From Eubacteriaceae bacterium (GTDB taxonomy: Bacteria > Bacillota > Clostridia > Eubacteriales > Anaerofustaceae), in assembly GCA_017613995.1 (NCBI GenBank), contig JAGACT010000247.1:1-18403 (forward strand): 18,403 bases of DNA, written 5' to 3'. The notes under the pieces are model-generated. The model had not been told where the DNA came from. It worked only from the letters and a program-made list of their open reading frames with translations, and did no database searches. A program made the position numbers and the translations under genes. Within the stretch, counting starts at the first letter, position 1, and each line of letters starts with the position of its first letter. This document shows positions 7,346 through 13,221 of the stretch, in pieces.

Positions 7346-7375
7346 AGAAAAAGGAGGTCTCTCCCAGACCTCCTT
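7346..7375 (-). terminator. Intrinsic terminator of the ABC transporter operon
   Basis: A perfect 10-bp stem AAGGAGGTCT/AGACCTCCTT with a 5-base loop. On the minus strand it is followed by TTT and a pyrimidine-rich tail. It begins 10 bases past the ATPase stop and ends the three-gene transcript. Confidence 0.85.
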
Positions 7376-7384
7376 CATATTCCG

Positions 7385-8179
7385 TTATGAGAGCAGCAGA
7401 GCGTCATCGGAAAGCTCCCCTCCGGAGGAGGCGGAGAATCTTTCGATGAGTTCGTTGACCGTCAGACGGCTCTTTTCCTCTCCGCTGATATCGAGGACGA
7501 TCCTGCCCTTGTCCAGCATGATGAGCCTGTTGCCGTAGGCGATGGCATCCTTCATGTTGTGGGTGACCATCAGCGTCGTGAGATTCTTCTCCGTGATGAT
7601 CTTGTGGGACAGCTCCATGACCTTGACGGCGGTCTTGGGATCCAATGCCGCAGTGTGTTCGTCCAGAAGCAGAAGCGCCGGATCGTTGATGGTGGCCATG
7701 AGCAGGGTGACTGCCTGTCTCTGTCCGCCCGAGAGAAGGCCTATCTTCGAATCCAGCCTGTCCTCCAGGCCCAGATCCAGTTCCGAAAGCATCTCACGGT
7801 ATGACTGGCGTTCCTTCTCTGTGATATACCACTTCAGCCCCCTTCTTTTGCCCCTTCTGAAGGCAAGAGCGAGATTTTCCTCTATGATCATGTCCGCGGC
7901 CGTTCCCATCATAGGATCCTGAAATACCCTTCCGATGTACTTCGCGCGGGTATGCTCCGGCATGCGGGTGACGTCGCTGCCGTCAAACAGGATCTTGCCG
8001 CTGTCCGGGATCAGTCCGCCGCTTATCAGGTTCAGTATGGTGGATTTGCCGGCACCGTTTCCTCCTATCACGGAGATGTAGTCGTTGTCATTGATGGTGA
8101 CGGAGAAATCCACGATCGCGTGGTTTTCGTTGACCGTTCCGGGATTGAATGTCTTGTTGACGTTTATTAACTGAAGCAT
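7385..8179 (-). CDS. ABC importer ATP-binding protein, aromatic amino acid type
   Basis: 264 residues, the normal size for a single ABC ATPase. All nucleotide-binding motifs are intact: Walker A GGNGAGKST (39-47), Q-loop VFQDP (Q87), signature LSGGQRQA (149-156), Walker B ALLLLDE (168-174) and H-loop MVTH (H207). It energises the permease encoded just upstream. The ATG at 8179 overlaps the permease stop by one base (TAATG), so the two are translationally coupled. The combination with a LivH-type permease and a PF04392 binding protein is the same as in the TrpX-TrpY-TrpZ set predicted in other Bacillota to import aromatic amino acids. The upstream leader points to Phe/Tyr rather than Trp. Confidence 0.92.
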   Translation of the reverse strand: MLQLINVNKTFNPGTVNENHAIVDFSVTINDNDYISVIGGNGAGKSTILNLISGGLIPDSGKILFDGSDVTRMPEHTRAKYIGRVFQDPMMGTAADMIIEENLALAFRRGKRRGLKWYITEKERQSYREMLSELDLGLEDRLDSKIGLLSGGQRQAVTLLMATINDPALLLLDEHTAALDPKTAVKVMELSHKIITEKNLTTLMVTHNMKDAIAYGNRLIMLDKGRIVLDISGEEKSRLTVNELIERFSASSGGELSDDALLLS

Positions 8180-9063
8180 TATCTGTCACCCCCTTTGACT
8201 TTGCCCTTCTTAAGTGCGGGTATGGCCAGAGCCACCGCAACTACTATGGCGCTGAAGAGCTTGAGGTCGCTGGTGTTGAGACCGGCCTGCAGTACCAGGG
8301 TGATGATAAGATAATAGATAACGCAGCCTATAAAGGTCGAGAGGACCCTAATGGCGAAATTGATGTTCTTTCCGAATATAACTTCTCCTATGATAACGCT
8401 GGCAAGACCGATGACTATGGCGCCGCGGCCCATGTTTATGTCGGCATAGCCCTGGTACTGGGCTACCAGTCCGCCGGAAAGGGCTACAAGGCCGTTGCTC
8501 ATCATAAGGGCGATGATCTTCATGGTGTCTGTATTGATTCCCAGGGCTTCGGCCATTCTGGAATTGTTGCCGGTGGCTCTGATGCCGGAACCGATCTCAG
8601 TGCCGAAGAACCAGTACAGTATGGCGATGAGTACGACCATAAATCCCGCACCGATCACAATCGAATGAGGGATGTTTTTAAGAGAAATGACGGTCTCGGC
8701 CTTGAGCAGGGAGACGTTGGCCCGCTGCATTATCCTCATGTTGATGGAATACAGCGCCAGCTGTGTAAGGATACCGGAAAGGATCCCGGGTATCTTGAGC
8801 TTGGTGTGCAGCAGCGCCGTTATCATTCCCGCCAGGGTTCCCGAAAGGAACGCGAAAATGAGAGACACAGCCGGGGACATCCCCCCGAGGATCAGCATCG
8901 CGCATACGGCTCCTCCCGTACAGAAACTGTTGTCCACGGTCAGATCCGCGTAATCCAGAATCACGAAAGTAATAAACACTCCGGTGGCCATGATCCCCCA
9001 GAGTATTCCCTGAGCCAGGGCTCCCGGACACGAGTTGAGAAACGATGTAAAATTGAAGCTCAT
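8179..9063 (-). CDS. ABC importer permease (LivH/BPD_transp_2 type)
   Basis: 294 residues with eight or nine hydrophobic segments, of the branched-chain amino acid/ribose permease superfamily (BPD_transp_2) and closest in layout to TrpY-like proteins. GSGIRATGNNSRMAEALGINTDTMK (about 160-184), where RATG(N)N and the MAEALG helix face the ATPase, is the coupling loop characteristic of this group. The C-terminus is basic (KKGKVKGG). The start at 9063 has AAGGAG nine bases upstream. The 93-base gap to the binding-protein gene contains a strong hairpin (9084-9112), so the permease may be made at a lower level than the binding protein. It overlaps the ATPase start by one base. Confidence 0.9.
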   Translation of the reverse strand: MSFNFTSFLNSCPGALAQGILWGIMATGVFITFVILDYADLTVDNSFCTGGAVCAMLILGGMSPAVSLIFAFLSGTLAGMITALLHTKLKIPGILSGILTQLALYSINMRIMQRANVSLLKAETVISLKNIPHSIVIGAGFMVVLIAILYWFFGTEIGSGIRATGNNSRMAEALGINTDTMKIIALMMSNGLVALSGGLVAQYQGYADINMGRGAIVIGLASVIIGEVIFGKNINFAIRVLSTFIGCVIYYLIITLVLQAGLNTSDLKLFSAIVVAVALAIPALKKGKVKGGDR

Positions 9064-9083
9064 GGCTTTCTCCTTCAGATGCG

Positions 9084-9112
9084 CTCCGCACAGGGGAGCT
9101 CCCTGTGCGGAG
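9084..9112 (-). other. Strong intercistronic hairpin
   Basis: CTCCGCACAGGG and CCCTGTGCGGAG form a perfect 12-bp stem around a 5-base loop, between the binding-protein and permease genes. No U-run follows on the minus strand, so it is not a typical terminator. A smaller CCGGC/GCCGG stem lies just before it (9124-9137). Such structures often protect the 3' end of binding-protein mRNA, giving excess binding protein over permease. Confidence 0.7.
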
Positions 9113-9156
9113 ACGGGTTTTATCCGGCTTCTGCCGGGTAGAATTTTATTTCGGGA

Positions 9157-10107
9157 TTATTCCAGATCCAGCGTGAGATTCATGGCGTCCATGGCTTCCT
9201 GGTTGAGGGTGAGTTCGAGATCCTCTTCAGGAGAGTACTGGATGGGCATCGTGCTGATGTCCGCGCCTTCCACCAGGACCTGCTTGGCCATGATCGCGGT
9301 CTGCTTTCCGAGGTTGTAGTAATTGATTCCGTATGTAGCAGTACCTCCGTTCTCCACCATGTTTGCTTCGCCCACGACGGTGGGGATGCCTGCCTGGTTG
9401 AGGATCACGGATACTGCGCTCATGGAGCTGGCGATGACGTTGTCTGTGGGGATGTAGACCGCGTCAACCTTGCCGACCATGGACTGGGTCACGGACTGGA
9501 CCTCGCCGGAATCCGCCACCGTGAAGTCGAGTACTTCGAATCCCTTGGCTTCGAGGGCTTCCCTGGCCAGCTTTTCCTGGAGGATGGAATTGTCCTCGCT
9601 GGAGCAGTAAAGGATACCGATGGTTTTTGCGTCGGGAACGAGCTTCATAAGCAGAGTCGTCTGCTCTTCGATCGGGTTCATGTCGCTGGTTCCGGAAACG
9701 TTGGTCCCGGGCATCTCGTTGGTGTTGACCAGTCCGGCGCTTTCGGGATCGGTAACGGCGGTAACGAGTACGGGGATGGTGTCTGTAGCCTGGGCCACTG
9801 CCTGGGCGGCGGGGGTTGCGATGGCGAAGATCAGGTCGACTCCGTCGTTAACGAACTTGGTGGCGATGGTGGCGCATACCGTCTGCTCACCCTGAGCGTT
9901 CTGGATGTCCGCTTCGTACTTGATCCCGAGCTCGTCCATTCCGGCAAGGAATCCGTCGCAGGCTGCCTGAAGGGCGGGATGGTCGGTAAGGATGATGACT
10001 CCGATCTTGTAGGTCTTTTCACCGTCATCCTTTCCGCCGGATGATCCGCATGCGCATACGCTTGCGAGCAGTATGAGGCATAAAAGGATTGATAATGTTT
10101 TTTTCAT
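9157..10107 (-). CDS. ABC importer substrate-binding lipoprotein (PF04392 type)
   Basis: 316 residues. The N-terminus MKKTLSILLCLILLASVCAC is a lipoprotein signal peptide, with lipidation most likely at Cys20 (VCAC lipobox), followed by a Gly/Ser/Lys/Asp linker. The mature part matches the ABC_sub_bind family (TrpX-like): YKIGVIILTDHPALQAACDGF near 33-53, VDLIFAIATPAAQAV near 90-104, VLVTAVTDPESAGLV near 112-126, TIGILYCSSEDNS near 163 and a GINYYNLGKQTA segment near 265 before the C-terminal helix. The ATG at 10107 has GGGAG seven bases upstream and follows the attenuator terminator by 35 bases. It is the first structural gene of the operon and would deliver substrate to the permease at 8179-9063. 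The substrate cannot be read from the protein itself; the Phe/Tyr leader suggests phenylalanine, tyrosine or a related aromatic. Confidence 0.92.
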   Translation of the reverse strand: MKKTLSILLCLILLASVCACGSSGGKDDGEKTYKIGVIILTDHPALQAACDGFLAGMDELGIKYEADIQNAQGEQTVCATIATKFVNDGVDLIFAIATPAAQAVAQATDTIPVLVTAVTDPESAGLVNTNEMPGTNVSGTSDMNPIEEQTTLLMKLVPDAKTIGILYCSSEDNSILQEKLAREALEAKGFEVLDFTVADSGEVQSVTQSMVGKVDAVYIPTDNVIASSMSAVSVILNQAGIPTVVGEANMVENGGTATYGINYYNLGKQTAIMAKQVLVEGADISTMPIQYSPEEDLELTLNQEAMDAMNLTLDLE

Positions 10108-10142
10108 GAGTTTTCTCCCATCTTATAAAATAGATATTTATT

Positions 10143-10171
10143 AAAAAGGAGCCTGCCCGACGGCTGACTCC
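10143..10171 (-). terminator. Attenuator terminator in the ABC operon leader
   Basis: On the minus strand GGAGTCAGCC (10162-10171) pairs with GGGCAGGCTCC (10148-10158) apart from one A-A mismatch and a G-U pair, with a 4-base loop, and runs straight into five T (10143-10147). It stands between the leader peptide (stop at 10207) and the binding-protein ATG (10107), inside the transcript, so it can only act as a conditional terminator. Confidence 0.85.
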
Positions 10172-10216
10172 CAGTTAATCAAATCCGATTTGATGTGTCC
10201 CTGGTCTCAGACCGTC
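10159..10216 (-). promoter_or_regulatory. Predicted antiterminator helix of the Phe/Tyr attenuator
   Basis: GACGGTCTGA (10207-10216, ending in the leader stop codon TGA) can pair with TCAGCCGTC (10159-10167), forming nine base pairs with one bulged T. The second strand overlaps the 5' arm and loop of the terminator, so the two structures exclude each other. A ribosome at the leader stop would cover the first strand and favour termination. A ribosome stalled at the Phe/Tyr codons, more than 20 bases earlier, would leave it free and favour read-through. The region between also has a 7-bp ATCAAAT/ATTTGAT stem. Confidence 0.75.
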
Positions 10217-10371
10217 ATTATTACGCCGCTATTTCTGCAAAAGTAATAGAAGACAAAATAATAAAAGCCTCTGAACAGGCTTGAGGGACGAATGTCTGCA
10301 TCGAAAAGAAGTCCGCGGTTCACGCAGCAGGCTGTTCCGTTTGAAGATGAACAGATACATGAAGCGTTCAT
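10207..10371 (-). CDS. Phe/Tyr-rich leader peptide of the ABC importer operon
   Basis: A 54-codon reading frame opening the operon transcript. ATG at 10371 has AAAGGAG six bases upstream and lies about 20 bases after the predicted transcription start. Residues 35-45 read GFYYFVFYYFC: four Phe and four Tyr codons out of nine (36-44), no Trp anywhere. The stop codon TGA (10207-10209) is part of the antiterminator strand. The N-terminal half is unremarkable but has four Cys (5, 7, 15, 16). Function is inferred: its translation rate reports charged tRNA-Phe and tRNA-Tyr and decides between the terminator at 10143-10171 and the antiterminator. At 54 codons it is longer than classical enterobacterial leaders (pheL, trpL, hisL). 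No homologue is known to me; the assignment rests on codon content plus surrounding RNA architecture. Confidence 0.82.
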   Translation of the reverse strand: MNASCICSSSNGTACCVNRGLLFDADIRPSSLFRGFYYFVFYYFCRNSGVIMTV

Positions 10372-10398
10372 GGGCTTCTCCTTTCGAAAGTTTAATTG

Positions 10399-10427
10399 AT
10401 TATATTACATCCTTTTTTTCAAGTCAA
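10399..10427 (-). promoter_or_regulatory. Promoter of the leader peptide-ABC importer operon
   Basis: On the minus strand TTGACT (10422-10427) and TATAAT (10399-10404) are spaced by 17 bp, one mismatch from consensus. Transcription would begin near 10392. An inverted repeat CTTTAT-TTT-ATAAAG lies upstream at 10455-10469 and may be an additional regulatory site. Confidence 0.88.
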
Positions 10428-10570
10428 GTAAAATTAATCATAATCCCAATTTTGCTTTATTTTATAAAGAGAACAGTGCTTCAGGAACCCCGATCCGGGA
10501 AGCATTCGGCATGATCCACTCAGCTGGGGCGCGCCTCAGCCCGGTTGGTGTGGAAAAAAACCGGAGATGG

Positions 10571-10579
10571 TGCTATCAT
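10571..10579 (+). promoter_or_regulatory. Extended -10 promoter of the small membrane protein gene
   Basis: TGC-TATCAT provides an extended -10 (TGn plus a TATCAT hexamer), with a poor TGGAAA at the -35 position 17 bp upstream. Transcription would start near 10586, about 16 bases before the ATG at 10602. Between here and the divergent promoter at 10427 I see no gene. Confidence 0.45.
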
Positions 10580-10601
10580 ATATTTATACGAGGTTATCGC
10601 C

Positions 10602-11114
10602 ATGAAAGGAATCCTGAAAGCAATGATCATATGTATTGTCCTGGCCCTGGCGGTCCTGCTGACCCTGTGGGGCGTCCGCGTCATCAGAGAACGCAGAAGG
10701 ATCGCATCCTACGAACCCTATGACGGAATCATAGGCAGCGTTTCATACTCCTCCGGGGGAGGCATGGACGGCGGCAGCACCCGGATCTCGGCCGAAAATA
10801 CAGACGGCGGGTATGTCCTCATCACCGTCGAGCGAAGAAGCTCTCCCAAGGGCAGGGAAGAAAAAAAGACCTTCAAGGCCGATCCCCAGGTGTTCCGGGA
10901 TCTGGAAGAAATGGTGTCGGGCTGCGGAATGAAAGACTGGGGAGAACTGCCGGTGAGTGAATTCATCGCGTTGGACGCCCCGGTGAAAAGCGTCACCATA
11001 GACTTCACAGACGGGACGTGGAAGACGATCCGCAGCACCGACCAGCTGCCTGACGGATGCGAGGGCCTTATCGCGGATATACGGCAGATCCTGGAGAAGT
11101 ATACGGAGAACTGA
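10602..11114 (+). CDS. Membrane-anchored protein of unknown function
   Basis: 170 residues. The ATG at 10602 has GAGGT seven bases upstream; an earlier in-frame ATG at 10545 precedes the promoter and is rejected. One hydrophobic helix (about 7-26) followed by RVIRERRR acts as an uncleaved anchor. The Arg/Lys cluster after the helix would by the positive-inside rule put the C-terminal domain in the cytoplasm unless the orientation is reversed; both are possible. Residues 40-168 form a mixed alpha/beta domain with a Gly/Ser-rich start (YSSGGGMDGGSTRIS), strands YVLITVERR and VKSVTIDFTDGTWKTI, a CG pair near 108-109 and a C-terminal helix. Several short strands ending in DG turns suggest a small beta-sheet domain. 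I do not recognise the family. Downstream lies the separately promoted initiator tRNA. Confidence 0.75.
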   Translation: MKGILKAMIICIVLALAVLLTLWGVRVIRERRRIASYEPYDGIIGSVSYSSGGGMDGGSTRISAENTDGGYVLITVERRSSPKGREEKKTFKADPQVFRDLEEMVSGCGMKDWGELPVSEFIALDAPVKSVTIDFTDGTWKTIRSTDQLPDGCEGLIADIRQILEKYTEN

Positions 11115-11156
11115 TAAGACCCGTCGGTTAACCTTTGATTAAAATGATCTCTGCGG

Positions 11157-11185
11157 TTGACATACGTGTCTTTAGGGTATATAAT
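11157..11185 (+). promoter_or_regulatory. Perfect consensus promoter of the initiator tRNA gene
   Basis: TTGACA (11157-11162), a 17-bp spacer and TATAAT (11180-11185). Transcription would start near 11192, about five bases before the tRNA, consistent with high constitutive expression. Confidence 0.93.
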
Positions 11186-11196
11186 AATGAGGCTAT

Positions 11197-11272
11197 CGCG
11201 GGGTGGAGCAATTGGCAGCTCGTCGGGCTCATAACCCGGAGGTTGGAGGTTCGAGTCCTCCCCCCGCAACCA
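11197..11272 (+). tRNA. Initiator tRNA-Met (anticodon CAT)
   Basis: A complete 76-base cloverleaf with encoded CCA. Acceptor CGCGGGG/CCCCGCA (11197-11203, 11262-11268), D-stem GAGC/GCTC, anticodon stem TCGGG/CCCGG with loop CTCATAA (anticodon 11230-11232), T-stem GGAGG/CCTCC with loop TTCGAGT. Three initiator hallmarks are present: a mismatched C1-A72 pair, three G-C pairs at the bottom of the anticodon stem, and A11-U24 in the D-stem. It is therefore the formyl-methionine initiator rather than elongator tRNA-Met or the tRNA-Ile(CAU) precursor. Confidence 0.97.
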
Positions 11273-11283
11273 GGAATACGATA

Positions 11284-11306
11284 CCTGCACAATGTGCAGG
11301 TTTTTT
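11284..11306 (+). terminator. Intrinsic terminator of the tRNA gene
   Basis: A perfect 7-bp stem CCTGCAC/GTGCAGG with a 3-base loop and six T. It lies 11 bases after the tRNA CCA end. Confidence 0.93.
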
Positions 11307-11310
11307 ATTG

Positions 11311-11347
11311 AAACAGGCGGAGGATCAATCGGATCCCCCGCCTGTTT
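11311..11347 (-). terminator. Terminator-like hairpin downstream of the sigma factor gene
   Basis: AAACAGGCGG and CCGCCTGTTT form a 10-bp outer stem, continued inside by GGATC/GATCC after one mismatch. The A3/T3 ends allow action on both strands; the T-run is short. It sits 22 bases after the stop of the sigma gene and most likely ends the minus-strand operon. Confidence 0.7.
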
Positions 11348-11369
11348 CCGGATCATATCGCATTTAAAA

Positions 11370-11969
11370 CTATCTGTATGCCGCCATGGAGAGCCTGAGC
11401 TTTTTCTTGGCTCTCGTCAGGGCGTTGTCCACCGCTTTTTCGTCTATCCCGAGACTGCCGGCGATCAGCCTGTAGTCGCCTCCGGCCAGATACGAGAGCA
11501 CCACCCGGCGTTCCATGTCGGTCAGATCCTCCCGGATGCTCTCCATCAGTGCTTCATGGGTCTCGTTTCTGACCGCCGGTCCATCGGGGCCTTCGGCACG
11601 GCGGGCCGGGACGACCGCCGTGTCCTGCTCGCCGATCTCTTCGCAGAATTCCAGGTACCCGTTGAGGGGATCTGATTTGCGGATGCTCCTGTAGTAGATC
11701 TTATTGTAGTGGTTTTCCAGCAGAGTGCCGAAATAGGTCATGAAGCGGAAGCCCCGCTCCGGGTCGAAGGTAGTGCATGCCTTGTACAGGCATATCCTCG
11801 CCTCCTGCAGGATGTCGTCCCTGTCGAGGCCCTCCACCTTATTCAGCCTCCTGGCCTTAAATAAAACAAACTTGCTGAAACGGTGCTCGAGCATTTCAAA
11901 TGCCCGCGAATCCCTGCGGACCACCAAAACAACAAGTTCTTCGTTCGTCATCATATCATAATCACACAT
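11370..11969 (-). CDS. sigH: SigH-like RNA polymerase sigma factor
   Basis: 199 residues from ATG 11969, with AAGGGAG 11 bases upstream. The start fits SigH relatives, which begin just before the (Y)D-MTNEELV motif; an ATG at 12005 is in frame but has no ribosome site. Region 2 is clear: NEELVVLVVRRDSRAFEML, then LDRDDILQEARICLYKAC and the FDPERGFRFMTYFGTLLEN segment that binds the -10 element. Region 4 is the C-terminal LTDMERRVVLSYLAGGDYRLIAGSLGIDEKAVDNALTRAKKKLR, with a helix-turn-helix whose KAVDNAL resembles the KSIDNAL of SigH. The linker (about 115-145) is Gly/Pro/Arg-rich. In Bacillota SigH directs transition-state, competence and early sporulation genes. The gene has its own promoter at 12061-12090 but could also be reached from tmcAL. 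Confidence 0.85.
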   Translation of the reverse strand: MCDYDMMTNEELVVLVVRRDSRAFEMLEHRFSKFVLFKARRLNKVEGLDRDDILQEARICLYKACTTFDPERGFRFMTYFGTLLENHYNKIYYRSIRKSDPLNGYLEFCEEIGEQDTAVVPARRAEGPDGPAVRNETHEALMESIREDLTDMERRVVLSYLAGGDYRLIAGSLGIDEKAVDNALTRAKKKLRLSMAAYR

Positions 11970-12060
11970 CTTTACCACAGCTCCCTTCGTAGTCTGCTCA
12001 TTCATTACCAAATACTTAATACCAACGATATGATCTTAAAAAAGTTATTCGATTAATTCT

Positions 12061-12090
12061 AAAATATTACAGCGTTCGCCCCGATGTCAA
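12061..12090 (-). promoter_or_regulatory. Promoter of the sigma factor gene
   Basis: On the minus strand a perfect TTGACA (12085-12090) is followed after 18 bp by TATTTT (12061-12066). Transcription would start near 12054, some 85 bases before the ATG at 11969. It begins only about ten bases after the tmcAL stop, with no terminator between them. Confidence 0.6.
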
Positions 12091-12099
12091 GAGGTTTTC

Positions 12100-13221
12100 T
12101 CATTTTTTTACTGCCGGAGTGTATCTCATGGCTTCTCCCGTCCTTCCGCTTGTGAGGTTGTACAGATCGACCGCCCTGTTGTCCATATCGAAAAGCATGC
12201 GGTCGGTTTCCCCGAGGATGCCCTCCTTTACGGCTGCCGAGGGTTTAGTCACTGTATATATATCCCCCCGAAGCGAGATCTCCTTCAGGATTTCTCCGCC
12301 TTTTTTTCCGATGGCCAGTACCCTTATGTATCCCGGGGCAGAGGAAAAGAATCTTCTGCGGTCCTCTTCGGTGTATCCCATCATGAGATTGACCAGGAAC
12401 CTTCTTATCCTGGAGGAAGGGACCGTGGCGGTGTTGACCCGGGAAATGAATTCATCCGTATCTTCTCCGAGGAGGGGAAGATTATCCTTCATGCGGGGAA
12501 GAAGGCCCTTGTAGTATCCGCAGATGCTCTCGATGGGACCGGGCTCTCCCATGGTTATGAGATATTTCAGCACCGGAGCATATTCCCGAAGCGTCCTGAT
12601 ACCTGCCGGATCATCCTTTTCCATCCTGCTTCTTATCTCAGACGCCGGGGGAAGGCCCGCTACCCTCCTGAGGGGCACCGCTTCGATACCGGGCGCGCAT
12701 ACGGCGATGGATCTCATGTACTCCAGGGCCAGGATGTTGTTGGGCTTTTCGAGAAAGCCCATGTTTTTTCCGATCTTCTCCTCCAGTACCCGGATGCGGG
12801 CTGCGGGGTAGGGGACGTTGCCCTTCGCGAGGGAGGATATCTCCATGAGGATGTTCTCATCGGCAAGGAGACGGGCCGCCGTGAGAAGCTCTTCCCTGCG
12901 GTCCGGATCCTCCGTTCCGAAGCACAGATACCGGGCCCCGCAGGCAGCGGCGGTAAAAACGGTTCCCCGGGCGAAGGTCTCCGCGGTCTGGGCGCAGTAG
13001 GCGAAGGGCATCATGAGCACCAGGTCGCATCCCGCGTCAACAGCCGCTTTCGCTCTTTCCTCCACCGGCAGGGCAGCGGGTCCTCCCCTCTGTACGAAGG
13101 GTCCGCTCATGAGGCTGACTATCCTCTCGAAGCCCAGTTCGCTTCTGAGGATCTCCATCTGGGCAGCGTGTCCCCTGTGGAACGGATTGTATTCGCAGGG
13201 TATGAAGGCTGTTGAGCTCAT
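12100..13221 (-). CDS. tmcAL: tRNA(Met) cytidine acetate ligase TmcAL
   Basis: 373 residues, slightly short of the usual 390-410. The nucleotidyltransferase signature EYNPFHRGH (10-18) contains the HxGH motif, and the following MSGPFVQRGGPA (about 39-50) is a family hallmark. Known members (YlbM of Bacillus subtilis) activate acetate with ATP and form N4-acetylcytidine at wobble position C34 of elongator tRNA-Met, securing AUG over AUA decoding. The ATG at 13221 overlaps the stop of the DNA glycosylase gene (ATGA), so translation is coupled. A longer reading from 13365 would run inside the glycosylase gene without a ribosome site and is rejected. The C-terminal half has a DNLPLLGEDTDEF region and the closing LTSGRTGEAMRY block. 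The tRNA gene in this window is the initiator, not its substrate. Confidence 0.93.
   Translation of the reverse strand: MSSTAFIPCEYNPFHRGHAAQMEILRSELGFERIVSLMSGPFVQRGGPAALPVEERAKAAVDAGCDLVLMMPFAYCAQTAETFARGTVFTAAACGARYLCFGTEDPDRREELLTAARLLADENILMEISSLAKGNVPYPAARIRVLEEKIGKNMGFLEKPNNILALEYMRSIAVCAPGIEAVPLRRVAGLPPASEIRSRMEKDDPAGIRTLREYAPVLKYLITMGEPGPIESICGYYKGLLPRMKDNLPLLGEDTDEFISRVNTATVPSSRIRRFLVNLMMGYTEEDRRRFFSSAPGYIRVLAIGKKGGEILKEISLRGDIYTVTKPSAAVKEGILGETDRMLFDMDNRAVDLYNLTSGRTGEAMRYTPAVKK

Noticed and set aside
10108..10400. T-box riboswitch upstream of the importer
   Set aside because: No T-box sequence (AGGGTGG-ACCGCG type) or specifier-loop layout is present before the terminator, and the leader has a translated frame with the control codons instead.
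10281..10514. A 77-codon plus-strand frame across the importer promoter
   Set aside because: It runs over the minus-strand promoter and leader, has no ribosome site and shows no recognisable protein features.
11197..11272. Elongator tRNA-Met as the substrate of the nearby TmcAL
   Set aside because: The C1-A72 mismatch, GGG/CCC anticodon stem and A11-U24 pair mark it as the initiator, which TmcAL does not modify.
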